Shown here: positions 21,952-32,679 of the stretch, one piece after another | How positions within the stretch are numbered: position 1 is the stretch's first letter | Layout: every line of letters starts with the position of its first letter | Source: Pinguiococcus pyrenoidosus | Taxonomy: Eukaryota > Sar > Pinguiophyceae > Pinguiochrysidales > Pinguiochrysidaceae | Assembly: GCA_019677205.1 (NCBI GenBank) | Contig: JAAMXY010000383.1 | Coordinates: forward strand, 41,137-105,136 | Direction of reading: 5' to 3' | DNA: 64,000 nt | Notes under the pieces: generated by a model | Databases searched by the model: none | What the model was told of the DNA's origin: nothing | Seen by the model: the letters and a program-made list of their open reading frames with translations, nothing else | Program-made: the position numbers and the translations under genes

Positions 21952-22392
21952 ATGAAGAGCGAGGCTGGCGACGATGGCCCAGATCGGGGCTTCGAGGACG
22001 ACGACGGCGACGGCGACGCCAGAGCTCGCAAACTGGAAGGGAATCGCCAGGCGGCCAAGCAGAGTCGGAAGCGCAAGAAGCAGCGGGAGCAAGAGCTTGG
22101 TCAAGTGGTCGCGGAGCTCACGGCCAGCAACGAGCGCCTGAGCATCGTGAACTTGCGCCTCACGGCCTACCTGGTCTTCCGGCGCCACTTTCGCCTGCTT
22201 CTAGAAGAGCTGATCGTCGCCGAGTTAGGGAACGCGACGAGGAATCTGGCCGAGCTGTACCATCTAGTGAATCAGGCGGTCGACGCCAACAATAGAGACG
22301 CCGTCCAGGCACTTAGTGGGCGCATTCAGCGCGCCTTAGAGGAAGACATCATAGAGGCACTGCTCCAGCGCCTTCCAGATCCAGAGAGATGA
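21952..22392 (+). CDS. bZIP transcription factor (small)
   Basis: A 146-aa protein from the ATG at 21952. After a short acidic N-terminus (residues 1-25, rich in Asp) comes a basic region, NRQAAKQSRKRKK (about residues 31-43), which fits the bZIP DNA-contact pattern N-x2-AA-x2-S-R. It is followed by a leucine-zipper-like helix (ELGQVVAELTASNERLSIVN). The C-terminal 70 residues are also helical. It has no visible activation domain, so it may work as a heterodimer partner. The targets cannot be read from sequence. Ordinary bZIP families in algae are similar in size. The gene is intronless and lies head-to-head with the mTERF gene at a distance of about 1.6 kb. Confidence 0.8.
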   Translation: MKSEAGDDGPDRGFEDDDGDGDARARKLEGNRQAAKQSRKRKKQREQELGQVVAELTASNERLSIVNLRLTAYLVFRRHFRLLLEELIVAELGNATRNLAELYHLVNQAVDANNRDAVQALSGRIQRALEEDIIEALLQRLPDPER

Positions 22393-22918
22393 GACGCGCA
22401 TCAACTAGCCACCGAGAGCCACGCAGCATGAAAGAGGGAAACCAGCATCCTTAAATGTTTCACGACGGGGGTCCTCAGCGTCTTTCCTTCATCCTCTTTT
22501 GCCCTCAATTCGTCATCATTCGTCCTCTTTTCAGTGCGTCCGCGGCCTATCATGATCGGGCAGCGGCGTATCATGCCCAAGCCTTGCGTCCCTCCCTCCT
22601 TCTTGCACTTTCTCGCTGCTCTCCTCTCCTTCCTCTTCTTGGGCAAGTCTGCGGACCCGACCGCTTCTTCGCGGACCCGCGTTGGCCGAGAGCCATGCTT
22701 TCGAGGAGCAAAGGGAACCTCCTTCGACTCTGCATGCTGGCCCGCTTGCAGGCTGCAAAAGAAGAGCAGCGAATAGACAGCGTGACTTGCCGCTCCAAAC
22801 AGGCAGCCCCATGCCGCTCGCGGTCTTGGCATGGCCCTGCGGCCGCAAGCAGCCGCAGACGGTACTCGGAATCCTTAAAAATAAGACCTCCTTGGCGAGC
22901 ATCGCACATCGGCTTCGG
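22393..22918. other. Convergent intergenic region
   Basis: About 526 bp between the stop of the bZIP gene and the stop of the RNA polymerase I gene. Open frames here are short and have no protein-like features. Presumed 3' UTRs. Confidence 0.4.
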
Positions 22919-25900
22919 CTACTGCTGCATCACTGCCATCATGCCAGTCCCCAGCTTCGGGACGCGACCCAGCACAAGCGCCCCAGAAGGCGATGCGAGG
23001 TTGTCCTGGAGCAACAAAGATACAAAACAAGGGTGAGGTGCAGGCACGCTCTCCAGGAGATCCGCTGCTTCTTGATGCTCCACATACCTTGACGCCATTC
23101 ATGGCTGCGTCAAGGAGGAAGTGCGTCGTCGTCTCGAAGCTCATTTGCAAATATGGCGAAGACGACTTGGAGATGCCGCGGCGGTTCATCGGGGTGTATT
23201 CACCGGTGAAGGTCATGGCATCCGAGATCAGCGACAGATGCCTCGGATCCACACTGATCCCGTAGACGCCGAACACGTTGGTGATCTCCTTGCTGATCGC
23301 CGCCCGGCAAGCCTCGATCCCGTAAATCTCGCTGATCTTCGCAATGTCATTGCACTCAAGTTCGTCGTAGTCAAGGACGTCGCTGAAGGAGCCAAGCATT
23401 TTGAGGATGTTTGAGCCTTCCGTCTGCACCGCGTACTGAAACGGTTGACTGAACGTGGTCTCCTTGGAGATGTCGAGCACCGAGGCTCTTTCGATACCCT
23501 CCATTGCGCGAATCGTAACAACCTTCAACATGAATAATCTTAGACGTACGTCGGTCCATTGCTCCGGGGACCAGACAAGCCCATCAGCGTACCTTGGCAA
23601 GATCCTGAATGTGGTTCTCCAGCAGGAGGCGCGGCGCCGAGGCGTCCAAGCTGAGGCTGAAGCTCACCACACCGGCATGCTCATCGCCCTTGAGCGCCGT
23701 GTAGGTGCTCTTCAGCGCACTGCCGCTGGAGCTGCTATTGGTCGCTCGAGAAGGCGTCCTCGACGGCGTCTTCGGAGCCGGCTCTAGAGCTGACGCGGCG
23801 TGCTCCTCACGCTCCGCCAGAATGGCCGAGATTGGGCGCTCATCCTCGTCGGAATCATACCCAACCCGATCCTTCTTCACCTTGCCTCGGTCTTCATCCA
23901 TCTCGTCGTCATCCTCGTCGACCTCTTCATCAGCTTCCTCCTCAATGCCTGGACTGCTCGCAACTTCGGCTTTCTTCCTCTCCTCCGTGCTCATGCCCTC
24001 ATCTTGGGGCCCGGACCCTCCGCCAGACGCCTTGTACTCCTGTACACCAACTTTCCCTTTGGATACGCGGTTCACGACAGCGAGCAGCTTGGGCACAAAG
24101 TGCTCACGCAGTCTCTGAACAATGTCCTCGAAGCTCAGCTGAAGGATTCTATTTATCTCGCCGAGATCCTCGAAACGCAGTCGAACGTTGTACACCCGCT
24201 GCCACTTGCCATCCAGGGCGATGGTCTCGGTGACCTGGACGCCATCCATATGATGGAGAACTTCTTCGACGTACAGTCGGCTAATCTGATTGGCAACGTG
24301 CTCCGCCTGGCTCTTCGCGACACCGAGATGCACGGGAATCTTTAGGAGGGGCGTCTTCTGCTCCTTTGCGGCGGTCATGATAATCTCGCGTAGCCGTGGG
24401 ATGCCCAGCGTCACGTTCGCACCGCCGTGGCCGGCCAGGTGAAAGGTGTTGAGCGTCATCTGCGTGGAAGGCTCGCCAACGCTCTGCCCCGCGATGCTGC
24501 CCACCGCCTCTCCGGGGTTTGCGAGGGACCGCAAGTATTTCAGCTGGAGGAGCAGCTTGACGATCTCGTGGCGGCTCTCATCGTCCGTGATTCGCTGGTC
24601 GTCACTAAACTTGTCAACGCTCTCTGCGAGCTTCTCCGGCATGTAGCCGAACTCGGGGCAACCCTTCGCTCTCGAGAGGAGGGGGTCCGGCAGGGCGCGC
24701 TTCAGGACCCGCAGCACCTGCCCGCTAGCCTGCTTAATCACTTCCGGCACCTTCCGAATGATGGATCCGTCGCTGAGAATCCGCACGTTGTACCGAGCCG
24801 TGGGATGTCCCTCCTTCGGCCGGTGGACGCGCACGACCTCGGCTGGGAACCATCCCTGCCGGATGCTCCCGACGGCCCAGTCCGAGCGGCCTTCCTTCAA
24901 CCTTCGGGTGAGCACGAACGCTCCAACTGGGATGTTCTCCTTCGGGTTCGCCAGGGCCTCTTGCGCACGGGAGTGGCGCTCCGCGTAGCTCGTGACAACC
25001 GCAACGGTGTCCCTCGCGCCGATCTTTGCAATGGTGTCCGGCCGTTGCAATCCGTACTTCTTGACGTAGACATCTCTGTTCTTATACAAGAAGTCCAGGC
25101 GGGCCTTGTTCCCGCTTAGGTAGCTCGCTTGGACTGGGTCGACGCCGTCTTCGCCGTACAGAAACTGCACGACGCTCCCCTCCGCGTCCCGCACGGTGTG
25201 GTCGTAGGCCACCCGCAGCTCCTCCATGAACTTAATCAGGCATCGCTGCAAGTACCCGGACCTGGACGTCTTCACCGCGGTGTCCACCAACCCTTCGCGG
25301 CCGGCCATGCAGTGGAAGTAGTACTCCGCGGGGCGAACCCCAGTGAGGAAGCGATCCGCAACGAAGCCACCAGCCCTCGGCGCGGTTTCGTAGATGGGGA
25401 AGGCGGGCAGAGTCTTGCCGCTGCTCATGAACGGCACGCGCCGCCCTTCGAGAGACTGCTGGCCCAGCGCGCAGCTGATCTGCGACAGGTTGACCGTGGA
25501 CCCCTTGGCGCCCGTCATCACCATCAGCGCAAAGCTGTTCGTGGGGAAGGGGATGTACAGATTCGGCAGGCACGCCTTCAGCAGGTCGCTGTTCACGGGG
25601 GCGAGAGCGGCGATCATGTGGCTGTCGATCTTTGCCCCTCTCTGAGCGGGATTCTCACTGATGAAGGCCTCGACCTGCGTCCGAAGGATCTGATGCTTGA
25701 GACGCGAAGCGCCATCGCTGCCATTGGCTTGCCCGTCAGCTTCATCAGCTTCCTTCTGCAGCTGCTGAATCTCTCCGCCGCCTTCCTTCAGCACGAGATC
25801 CCGCATGGCCCTCCGTCCGAGCTCGCCACTGGCATCGATGATCCGACGCCGAGACTGATCGGCATCCGATGACAGCCACATGTCCTCGATCGAGCAGGTG

Positions 25901-28415
25901 TGCCCGCCCATGAACTGCAGGAAGTACGTCAAGAGCCTCGCCAGGCCATTCAAGAACTTTCCGGCCGACTCGCTCCCGTAGAGCTCTTGAATGGCGTGAA
26001 CGAGGCCGTAGTTCGCCGAGCCAAAGGATCCCTTGTCTAGCACGCCCCGAAGCAGCTGACTCCGCCGCACCAGCACAAGGTGCTCCCCCTCTCCGCTGCC
26101 GAGCGCATCTGCAGGCATCTTGGACTTGCCGTCAAACGACATCAGCGGCCGTCCCCCCGCAATCATGTGGATGAGCATGCTGAAGATCTGCTTGCCCGTC
26201 CACAGCGGCGTGGGCTTCAGGATTGCCGGCTGGGGCACGGAGAGCCGGACGCCGGGGCTGCACACTTCGATTCCCGGGAGGCCACTCGTAGCGGCCTGGA
26301 TGAGCTGATAGAATTCTTCTCTCTCGAAGAAGCTGTCTCGGATGCAGAGCTTTACGCCCGCGTCGACGTGATCCTGAATGAGCCCTCGAAGCGGGGACCC
26401 GTCGGTTGGCACGATGTACTGCTCGTTGGCCGACGCAATGAAGTAGGCCTCCGAACGGCTCAGCTCGTCCTGGGGAAGGTGGCAGTTGATCTCGTCGCCG
26501 TCGAAATCTGCGTTGTACGTGTTGCAGTTGGCGTAGTGCATCCGGATCGTCTGCTGGCTTGGGTCCGAGACGACGCGGACCTTGTGAGCCATGATGCCTG
26601 GCTTATGCAGCGTGGGCTGCCGATTCACCAGCATCACGTCCCCGCTGACGACGTGCCGGTACACAGTCTGGCCCGGCTCCGACAAGAGACGAGCCGCCAA
26701 TGCGTACCGCTGCTCTTCCGTCATCCGCCGGAGGTCCATCCGCCGCCCCTTCGCCATCTCGACGAAGTTGGCCCCCGGATGCCGCGCGCCGCCCCTCTCG
26801 ACGATCTTGCGCAGCCGCGCCACGTTCCAAGGAGTGACCCTCTCGGGGTAGACCAGGGTCGTTGCAAACCTCTGCGGAATGCCAATCTCTGTGGTCCCAA
26901 TGTACGGGTCCGGGGAGATCACCGACCTGCACGCATGATCCACGCGCTTGCCCATCATGTGCTTCCGAAACAGCCCTTCCTTCCTCTCCAGCAGCTGCCG
27001 TACGCCGATCGCTTGATTGTTGACGGCCGACTCGTCTCTGGAGCTGTCGATGAAGATGTTGACCGCATTCTGCAGCGCGATCCAGTTCGTCATCACCTTT
27101 GCGATGTCAATCTTCTGCGGGATGACGGTCCCGGGGAAGTCCTCCTTCTCCTCGCCGGCTTCGCTCCTCGGCTCCGCGCCCTCGTCTTCCTTGCCGACGT
27201 CCATGGTGCTCTTCAGCGCCTCGTTCGCGCTCAGAACCTTCTGCAGCAGGAGATTATGGGGATGCTCCGTGAACCTGCCAGCCAGCAACTGCGGTGGGCG
27301 AAAGCGGCACGGCGGCACGGCGATGCAGGTCTTGAAGAAGATGCTCCATCCCCTTCGTATCTCGTCTCTACTCTTAAAGCTGGTGCCGTAGAGCAGCGCG
27401 ATGGCTTCGAAGTCATTCTCCCAGAGCTTCCGCACGTGCTCGTAGACATCCAGCTGGGCCAAGTAGGTTTCTGCCCGGCCCGCCGGAGGTTCCGGATCCA
27501 TCGCTTCCCTGTCGTCAAAGCCTCGAAACGCGTCCTCTTCGTCCGCGAAGTCGTCCCCGATATCGCCGGACTTCACGAAGAACTTCGTGTACCCGACCTT
27601 CCTGATCCGCCCGCGCATGGCCCCGCAGTTCTCGCAGCGCTTTCTGCTCAAGATGGCCCCGAAGAGGTCCTTCACGAAGCCCTTCCGGATGGTGCGCACA
27701 TGCGACAGCAGCTTTGGCTTCTTCGGCTCCTGCATCAACTCCTCCATCCACTCCGCAATGCAACGCTCTCGGTCATCCTCGATGCCGTTGGTGAGGGCGT
27801 CCACCTTCTTCTCGAAGCTCAGCGCGTCCTCCACATGGCCCCTGTCCAGCAGCAAGAGCTTGCACAGATACGCGTGCAGCCGCGGCCGGCTCAGCCGGAG
27901 CCTGTGGCAGGTGAAGCATTTTGCCTGCAGCAGCAGATGCAGCTGAGAGAACAGCAGCGGATTGTAGACCGGAGCGCATAGCTCAATGTGTCCAATGTGG
28001 CCTACGAGCGCGAGATTCTCCATCAGTCTCCTGTTGCATCGGTGCGCTTTCTTGACGGCGCTGGAACACTCGCCAAAGCCCAATGCGAAGCACACGCCAA
28101 AGAAAAACAACCCAGCATAGGAACGAGAAGGGCACCTGGGCAGTCTTTGTAGTTCAAAGCGCAGGTTTGGCAGACCGCGTTGGGATCAATGGGGCCCAGG
28201 GCGCCGTCGTACAGGCCGCCGCGCAGCGGATTTCGAAACTGGTCAAAGGCGATGGGCGAGATGATGCGCTGTACGCTCAGCTTGCGCACTTCGGCGTCGG
28301 AGAGAAACGAAAAGCCGCACTCGCGCAGCTAAACAACGCGCGCACAGTCCTCGTCAGCGGCGTTGCGGACGGATACGACGCAGCAACGCACCTCTCTTCG
28401 CAGCGCGACGGGCAT
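22919..28415 (-). CDS. RPA1: DNA-directed RNA polymerase I largest subunit
   Basis: Five exons, 28415-28392, 28328-28136, 28001-23593, 23522-23088 and 23005-22919, join in phase to 1715 aa, the usual length for RPA190/POLR1A. The first exon is only 24 bp. Family marks in order: N-terminal zinc region split by intron 2 (CQTCALNYKDCPG-HIGHIEL), CFTCHRLRL, the catalytic NADFDGDEINCHLPQ loop carrying the metal-binding aspartates, GEPSTQMTLNTFHLAGHG, an acidic insert near the C-terminus typical of the Pol I subunit, then the conserved end YGISVDPRHLSLISDAM and a last exon ending GTGMMAVMQQ. The enzyme makes the large rRNA precursor in the nucleolus. It is head-to-head with the uS4 ribosomal protein gene, 306 bp away. 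Confidence 0.95.
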
Positions 28416-28721
28416 CGTCGCTCTCGCGCAGTATCTCGTGGCCTTCCGCACCGATTCAAACGCCCGAGCAGCGAGGAAAAGCGCGGGAAGTACCGTTTTA
28501 TGGCGCGAAGAGTCGGTTTGCTGCGGACAGAGACGCAGCGATCCGCACGGATCAGCTGACCCGCTGATCGGCGACAAGGATGAAAACAAGAGGCGCCGAA
28601 AGGTTCCTTCGAATTGCTTTTCAAAACCAAACCCTCCTACTGGGACCCACCGGCGTTTGCCGCTGTTTCCCCCCAAAAGCTTTCGGCGTCGTCAGCTGTC
28701 CAGGCGCCTGAGGTGACCAAG
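28416..28721. promoter_or_regulatory. Bidirectional promoter region, RPA1 and uS4
   Basis: 306 bp between two divergent start codons, both followed by very short first coding exons. It must contain both core promoters. I saw no TATA box; GC-rich with one pyrimidine-rich patch before the uS4 ATG. Confidence 0.5.
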
Positions 28722-29448
28722 ATGCCGAAGAATTCGCAGCACCGTAACTACCGGTGGGTTGCCAAGCGTGCTCTCCTCTGAGAGCTGGGCTGGCGTCTGA
28801 CCGGCGCTGTGTCGTGCTGCTGTAGGACCACTTTCAAGACCCCGCGGCGTCCGTACGAAAGAGAGCGTCTGGAGCAGGAGCTCCGCCTCTGCGGCGAGCA
28901 CGGTCTGCGATGCAAGGTATGCTTGTCAGTATCTACGTGCCGTGATGGCTGGTCTGGGTATTGACGAGCTGCTGGCGGTGGCTTGTCTCCCTTCGCAGCG
29001 CGAGATCTGGAGGCTGCAGTTCGCGCTGGCGAAGATCCGCAAGGCGGCGCGTGAGCTGCTGACGCTGGACCCCAAGGACAAGATCCGCCTCTTCGAAGGG
29101 CCGGCTCTTTTGCGGCGTATGATCCGCTACGGGTTGTTGTCGGAGGACGAGAAGGAGTTGGATTTCGTGCTGCAGCTGTCGACCAAGCGCCTCCTGGAGC
29201 GCCGCTTGCAGTACCTGGTGTGGAAGATGGGATACGCGCACACCATCCACGAGGCGCGGGTGCTCATCCGCCAGCGCCACATCCGCGTGGGCAAGCAGAT
29301 GGTCAACATCCCCGGCTTCCTCGTGCGCACGGACTCGGCCAAGTTGATCGAGTACTCCTTGACGTCCCCGCTCGGACAGGGCCGTCCTGGGCGCGTCGCG
29401 CGCAAGCGCGCTGCGCAGAAGGCGGCGAAGGGAGGCGATGAAGAGTAA
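28722..29448 (+). CDS. RPS9: 40S ribosomal protein S9 (uS4)
   Basis: Exons 28722-28753, 28826-28916 and 28999-29448 give 190 aa. Introns are 72 and 82 bp. The joined N-terminus starts [11 protein letters not shown], continues with [14 protein letters not shown]-like sequence (here [14 protein letters not shown]) and GLRCK, and reaches the S4 RNA-binding domain ([20 protein letters not shown] and [10 protein letters not shown]). The C-terminus [17 protein letters not shown] is basic as in other uS4 proteins. It binds 18S rRNA in the 40S body and affects decoding accuracy. A shorter frame starting at 28942 exists, but it uses intron 2 as coding and would lose the conserved N-terminus. Confidence 0.96.
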
Positions 29449-29785
29449 GCTGGTGGAGGCCGCCGGAGCGGAAGCTAGAAAGCCGGTGGAGGTCTTCATG
29501 GACAAACGAAACTCGTCGTTCCTTCGCTTCGACTCGTTCTGGGTCTCACTTGCTTGCGCGGCGACACTCGGGCCGCTCCTGGAACCTACGGCGGGAGCTG
29601 ACGTCCGCCACCGTCGAAGTCTCTCTCAGCAACTGTCTTATCAAACGCGTTTACGGATGCCCGCTACCACGGTGAACACCGTAAACGCCGAAGCTCTCCT
29701 CTGCCTGCCGTTTGTTTCTCCACGCCTGGTCGCGTCCTCTGACCACCTCTCTCTCTCCGCCCCTATCTTCTGCTCTTGTCAAAAG
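29449..29785. other. Convergent intergenic region
   Basis: 337 bp between the stops of uS4 and the proline-rich-tail membrane protein. No coding features seen; presumed 3' UTRs. Confidence 0.4.
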
Positions 29786-31080
29786 CTATAACCAGTTGTC
29801 GGCATCCATGTACACGTCATATGCTGCGGGCTGGCGTTTTGCTCTAGGAGGAGGTGGCTTCGGTTTGTCTTGCCTCGGCGCCGCCGGGGGAGGGGGCTGC
29901 CAGGCCTGTGCCTCGGGCGCTGCGAGCATCTCCAGGGAAGCCCGCCTCTCCATTGACGCCCGCGCGATCTGTGCGGCCTGCATGATCGGAGGCGGCGGCG
30001 GAGGGCGAGACGTCGGACGTGATGAAGGCCGAGCCGTCGGCCGAGCCGTCGGGCGGCCAGGCCTGTTCGGCGGTGGGGGAATCAACACGTTCTCCAATGA
30101 TGCGGTCCTCCCCGGCCGTGGCTTCGTGGGGGCAGAAGCCTCCGGCGGTGGAGGGATCATCGGAGGCGGTGGCGTGAGAGGGGAATCCATCGGCGGCGGC
30201 GGTATGCTACTTTGGCTCACCGACGCGAGCGGGTTGATCATGCCACCGGTGCGCCGACTTGCGCGCACCCCGGGATAGCGCAGCACCACGCGGCATTGCG
30301 GCTGCTGGAGCAAGCGCACTCTTTAGACTGCGACTCAGCGGCTCACGCCTCGGACTTGCGAGTTCCGTGTCCTACCTTCAAGATTCGCTTGCGGCCCTTC
30401 TTGGTGTTCTTGGACTTGACGAAGTCGCCCACGATGAGGATCGCATCCAGGTGCGGAAACGTGTCGTTCCACTTCTGGACTTCCTCTTCCCAGCAGCGGT
30501 ACAGCTTTGGCAAGACTCGCCGTCGGACGACGAACCTGCTCACCGTCATGTACTCTAGAATGCCCCCGATGAAGAGCCCGATTCCCAAGAGCCCGACGGC
30601 GTAGTGTCCCTGGCTATAAGTGGCGGCGGCGGCCAGGAGCGTCACCAGGCCCAGCGCTGCCGCGATGACCGCCATGGCGTCCAGCACTTGGTAGAAGCTG
30701 AGGTATCGCGTTGCTATCATCTCCAAGTTGTGCAGCTGCCGGGCCAGAGCGCTCTCCGGTATAATCTGCTTGAGGTAGTCATCGATCCTGCCCAGTCCAG
30801 CGCCAGGCGCGTCAGAATGCTCTTCGTCGCTCGACATGCTTCGCACCCTTTCCCCCTCTGTCTCTCTCAGCTTTTTCTTCTTCTCTCTCAGCTCAGTCTT
30901 TTTCTTGCTTTCTTACCTCGTCCGCTTGAACTTAATTGGCGGGTTCAGGAGACTCGGCATGCGATGGTAGCCATACTCCGGTTGACTCTGGAGGATTGTA
31001 AACGACAACGTCTCGCAGCCGTTCTTCTGCTGCGCAAAGATTGGAAACTCCGCCTCGAACAGCTCTCTCGGCGTCGGCAT
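29786..31080 (-). CDS. Two-pass membrane protein with proline-rich cytosolic tail
   Basis: Exons 31080-30917, 30838-30376 and 30301-29786 join in phase (introns 78 and 74 bp) to 380 aa. The first exon encodes a short globular N-terminus (MPTPRELFEAEFPIFAQQ). The second holds an amphipathic helix, two hydrophobic segments about 20 aa each separated by a short polar loop (AVIAAALGLVTLLAAAATY and VGLLGIGLFIGGILEYM), then a basic segment. The third is a tail rich in PPPP clusters and RPTARP repeats, of the kind bound by SH3, WW or EVH1/profilin-type modules. I do not recognise the family. The two halves could instead be separate genes, but the splice sites, phase and absence of other starts favour one. 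The 5' end may include another exon. Confidence 0.55.
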
Positions 31081-32679
31081 GGTGTGTCGAAGCCAGGTCC
31101 CCTACACTTGGTGCCTTGGAGACGTCGCGCGAGAAGCGCCGAAGGCAGCGGAGCACCGAACGGCGGAGTTTCTGCCGCAGCAACGTCTTCGAAGTCTCTC
31201 CGCGCGCGCGCCAGCCCGCTCCCGCGCGGTCACTCCCCTTGCGGATCTGCAGTTCTCTCACGAAGATACACCAGTACGTCGACGCCGCATCCCAGGCCGA
31301 GGGACACCGCAGAGACACTTCTGCTGCCGAAAGCCTTCTGGCAACAGCGACTTTCGGAGCAGTGGCGCCGCGTTGTAGCGCGCAGCCAGGGGCGTAGAAC
31401 AGGCGGGGAGCCTCGCGCTTGGACGGAGGCCGAAGACGGACAGAGCTGGGAGCGGGACATGGAGCGCTGTAGGACGGGTGCGGCGCACAACGGACGTTAC
31501 CGAAACGCACTCTTGGTGAAGCTGACTGGACACATGGTTTCGCGCAATGGATGCGAAGGGGCGTGTACTAAAAGCGGGATAGGAATGACGCCTTGCACGT
31601 GAAGCCTCCCTGGAGGTTGAGGTAAGCTGAGCTCGCTTGGTATGGCTGTCGTAACGGAATGGTAGCCAAGCAGGTAGGATCGGACTTTCCAGCCCTCCGG
31701 ATCCTCCAATTCTGTATCACAGGAACGGTAATCTTCCTCTCCTTCTCTCCTCGCCTCGGGATCGCCTACAGCTCAGCGCGACACTACTGGCTACGGGGAT
31801 GGCACATTGAATTTTGAACGTAGAAACAAACTAACGTTTCCTGAGGGACGCATGCTGAAGAACCCGCGACCAGCGACCAGTCCGTTTCGGACCAGGGTTT
31901 TCTTCCGGATCCTCTTGGACGGCTTCACGGCGTCACGTTGTCACGTTGGCGACGTTGCTCGGCTCGGCTCGCGAGGGGAGAGCGAAGAGCGACTCTCAGG
32001 TATACCGGCGGGCGTATTGTGGTTCTCGTTCTGGGAACGTGCGTTACACGTTTTGCTCGGGAAACCAATCATAGAAGGGTTCAGCAAAGGGGCCGTCCTG
32101 TGTAATAGCGCAAGACATTATACTTTAAACTTTGTTCTTTTACAACGATATTTTATAGCTTTTTAATTTTTTACAAATAAAATCAAAAGTCTTGGCGCGT
32201 TCAAATCTGAACTCTTCCCGCGTCTGTGGATGCGAAAGTTCACCGCCAAAGCGCCACAGTTCGACTCACTCCTCGCGACGGACACCCACCACTCGATTTC
32301 TGAGGTCTCCCAAAACCAGGTGAGCGGGCGTGAGAGTGGAAAGAATCATGATCCAGCCTAGGTTTGGTGCAGCCGCTCTCCCGACAGCGTTTGTGCTCGT
32401 CCAAGAAGCGCGCAAACCACGATACTGGGTGCAAATGGCTGAGCTTGGCAGCGGATCTTTTCAGAAAGGGTGTAAAGACTGATCGCCAAGGCAGGCGATG
32501 GCCTCGGCGGACCAAGTGTGAGGGGTGACTGTGGCCAAGTTCCTTTGCGAGCGGCGCTTTGCGGCTGCCGATTTAAGTTGGACGGATGTGCTGCTGCCAA
32601 GACCGAGTTGCTCCGGATCCTCTCTTTGGGAGCACTGCTCATCAGCATCTCTGTAACGCGATGTAGGCCACTCCACAAA
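31081..32679. other. Intergenic region upstream of CCT-eta
   Basis: About 1.6 kb between divergent starts. Several frames of 90-190 codons exist but none has recognisable motifs or a plausible splice partner. It contains a CCAATCA motif at 32065-32071 and an AT-rich block at about 32115-32195, unusual for this GC-rich window. The CCT-eta frame stays open upstream to 32518 without protein-like sequence. Confidence 0.4.

Noticed and set aside
26080-27981. 633-codon plus-strand frame
   Set aside because: Antisense shadow inside the RNA polymerase I gene.
31655-31730. tRNA-like segment with an A-box-like TAGCCAAGCAGG
   Set aside because: No matching B box and no acceptor stem could be paired.
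31807-32166. 119-codon plus-strand frame upstream of CCT-eta
   Set aside because: No motifs, no splice partner and it runs into the AT-rich block; likely chance.
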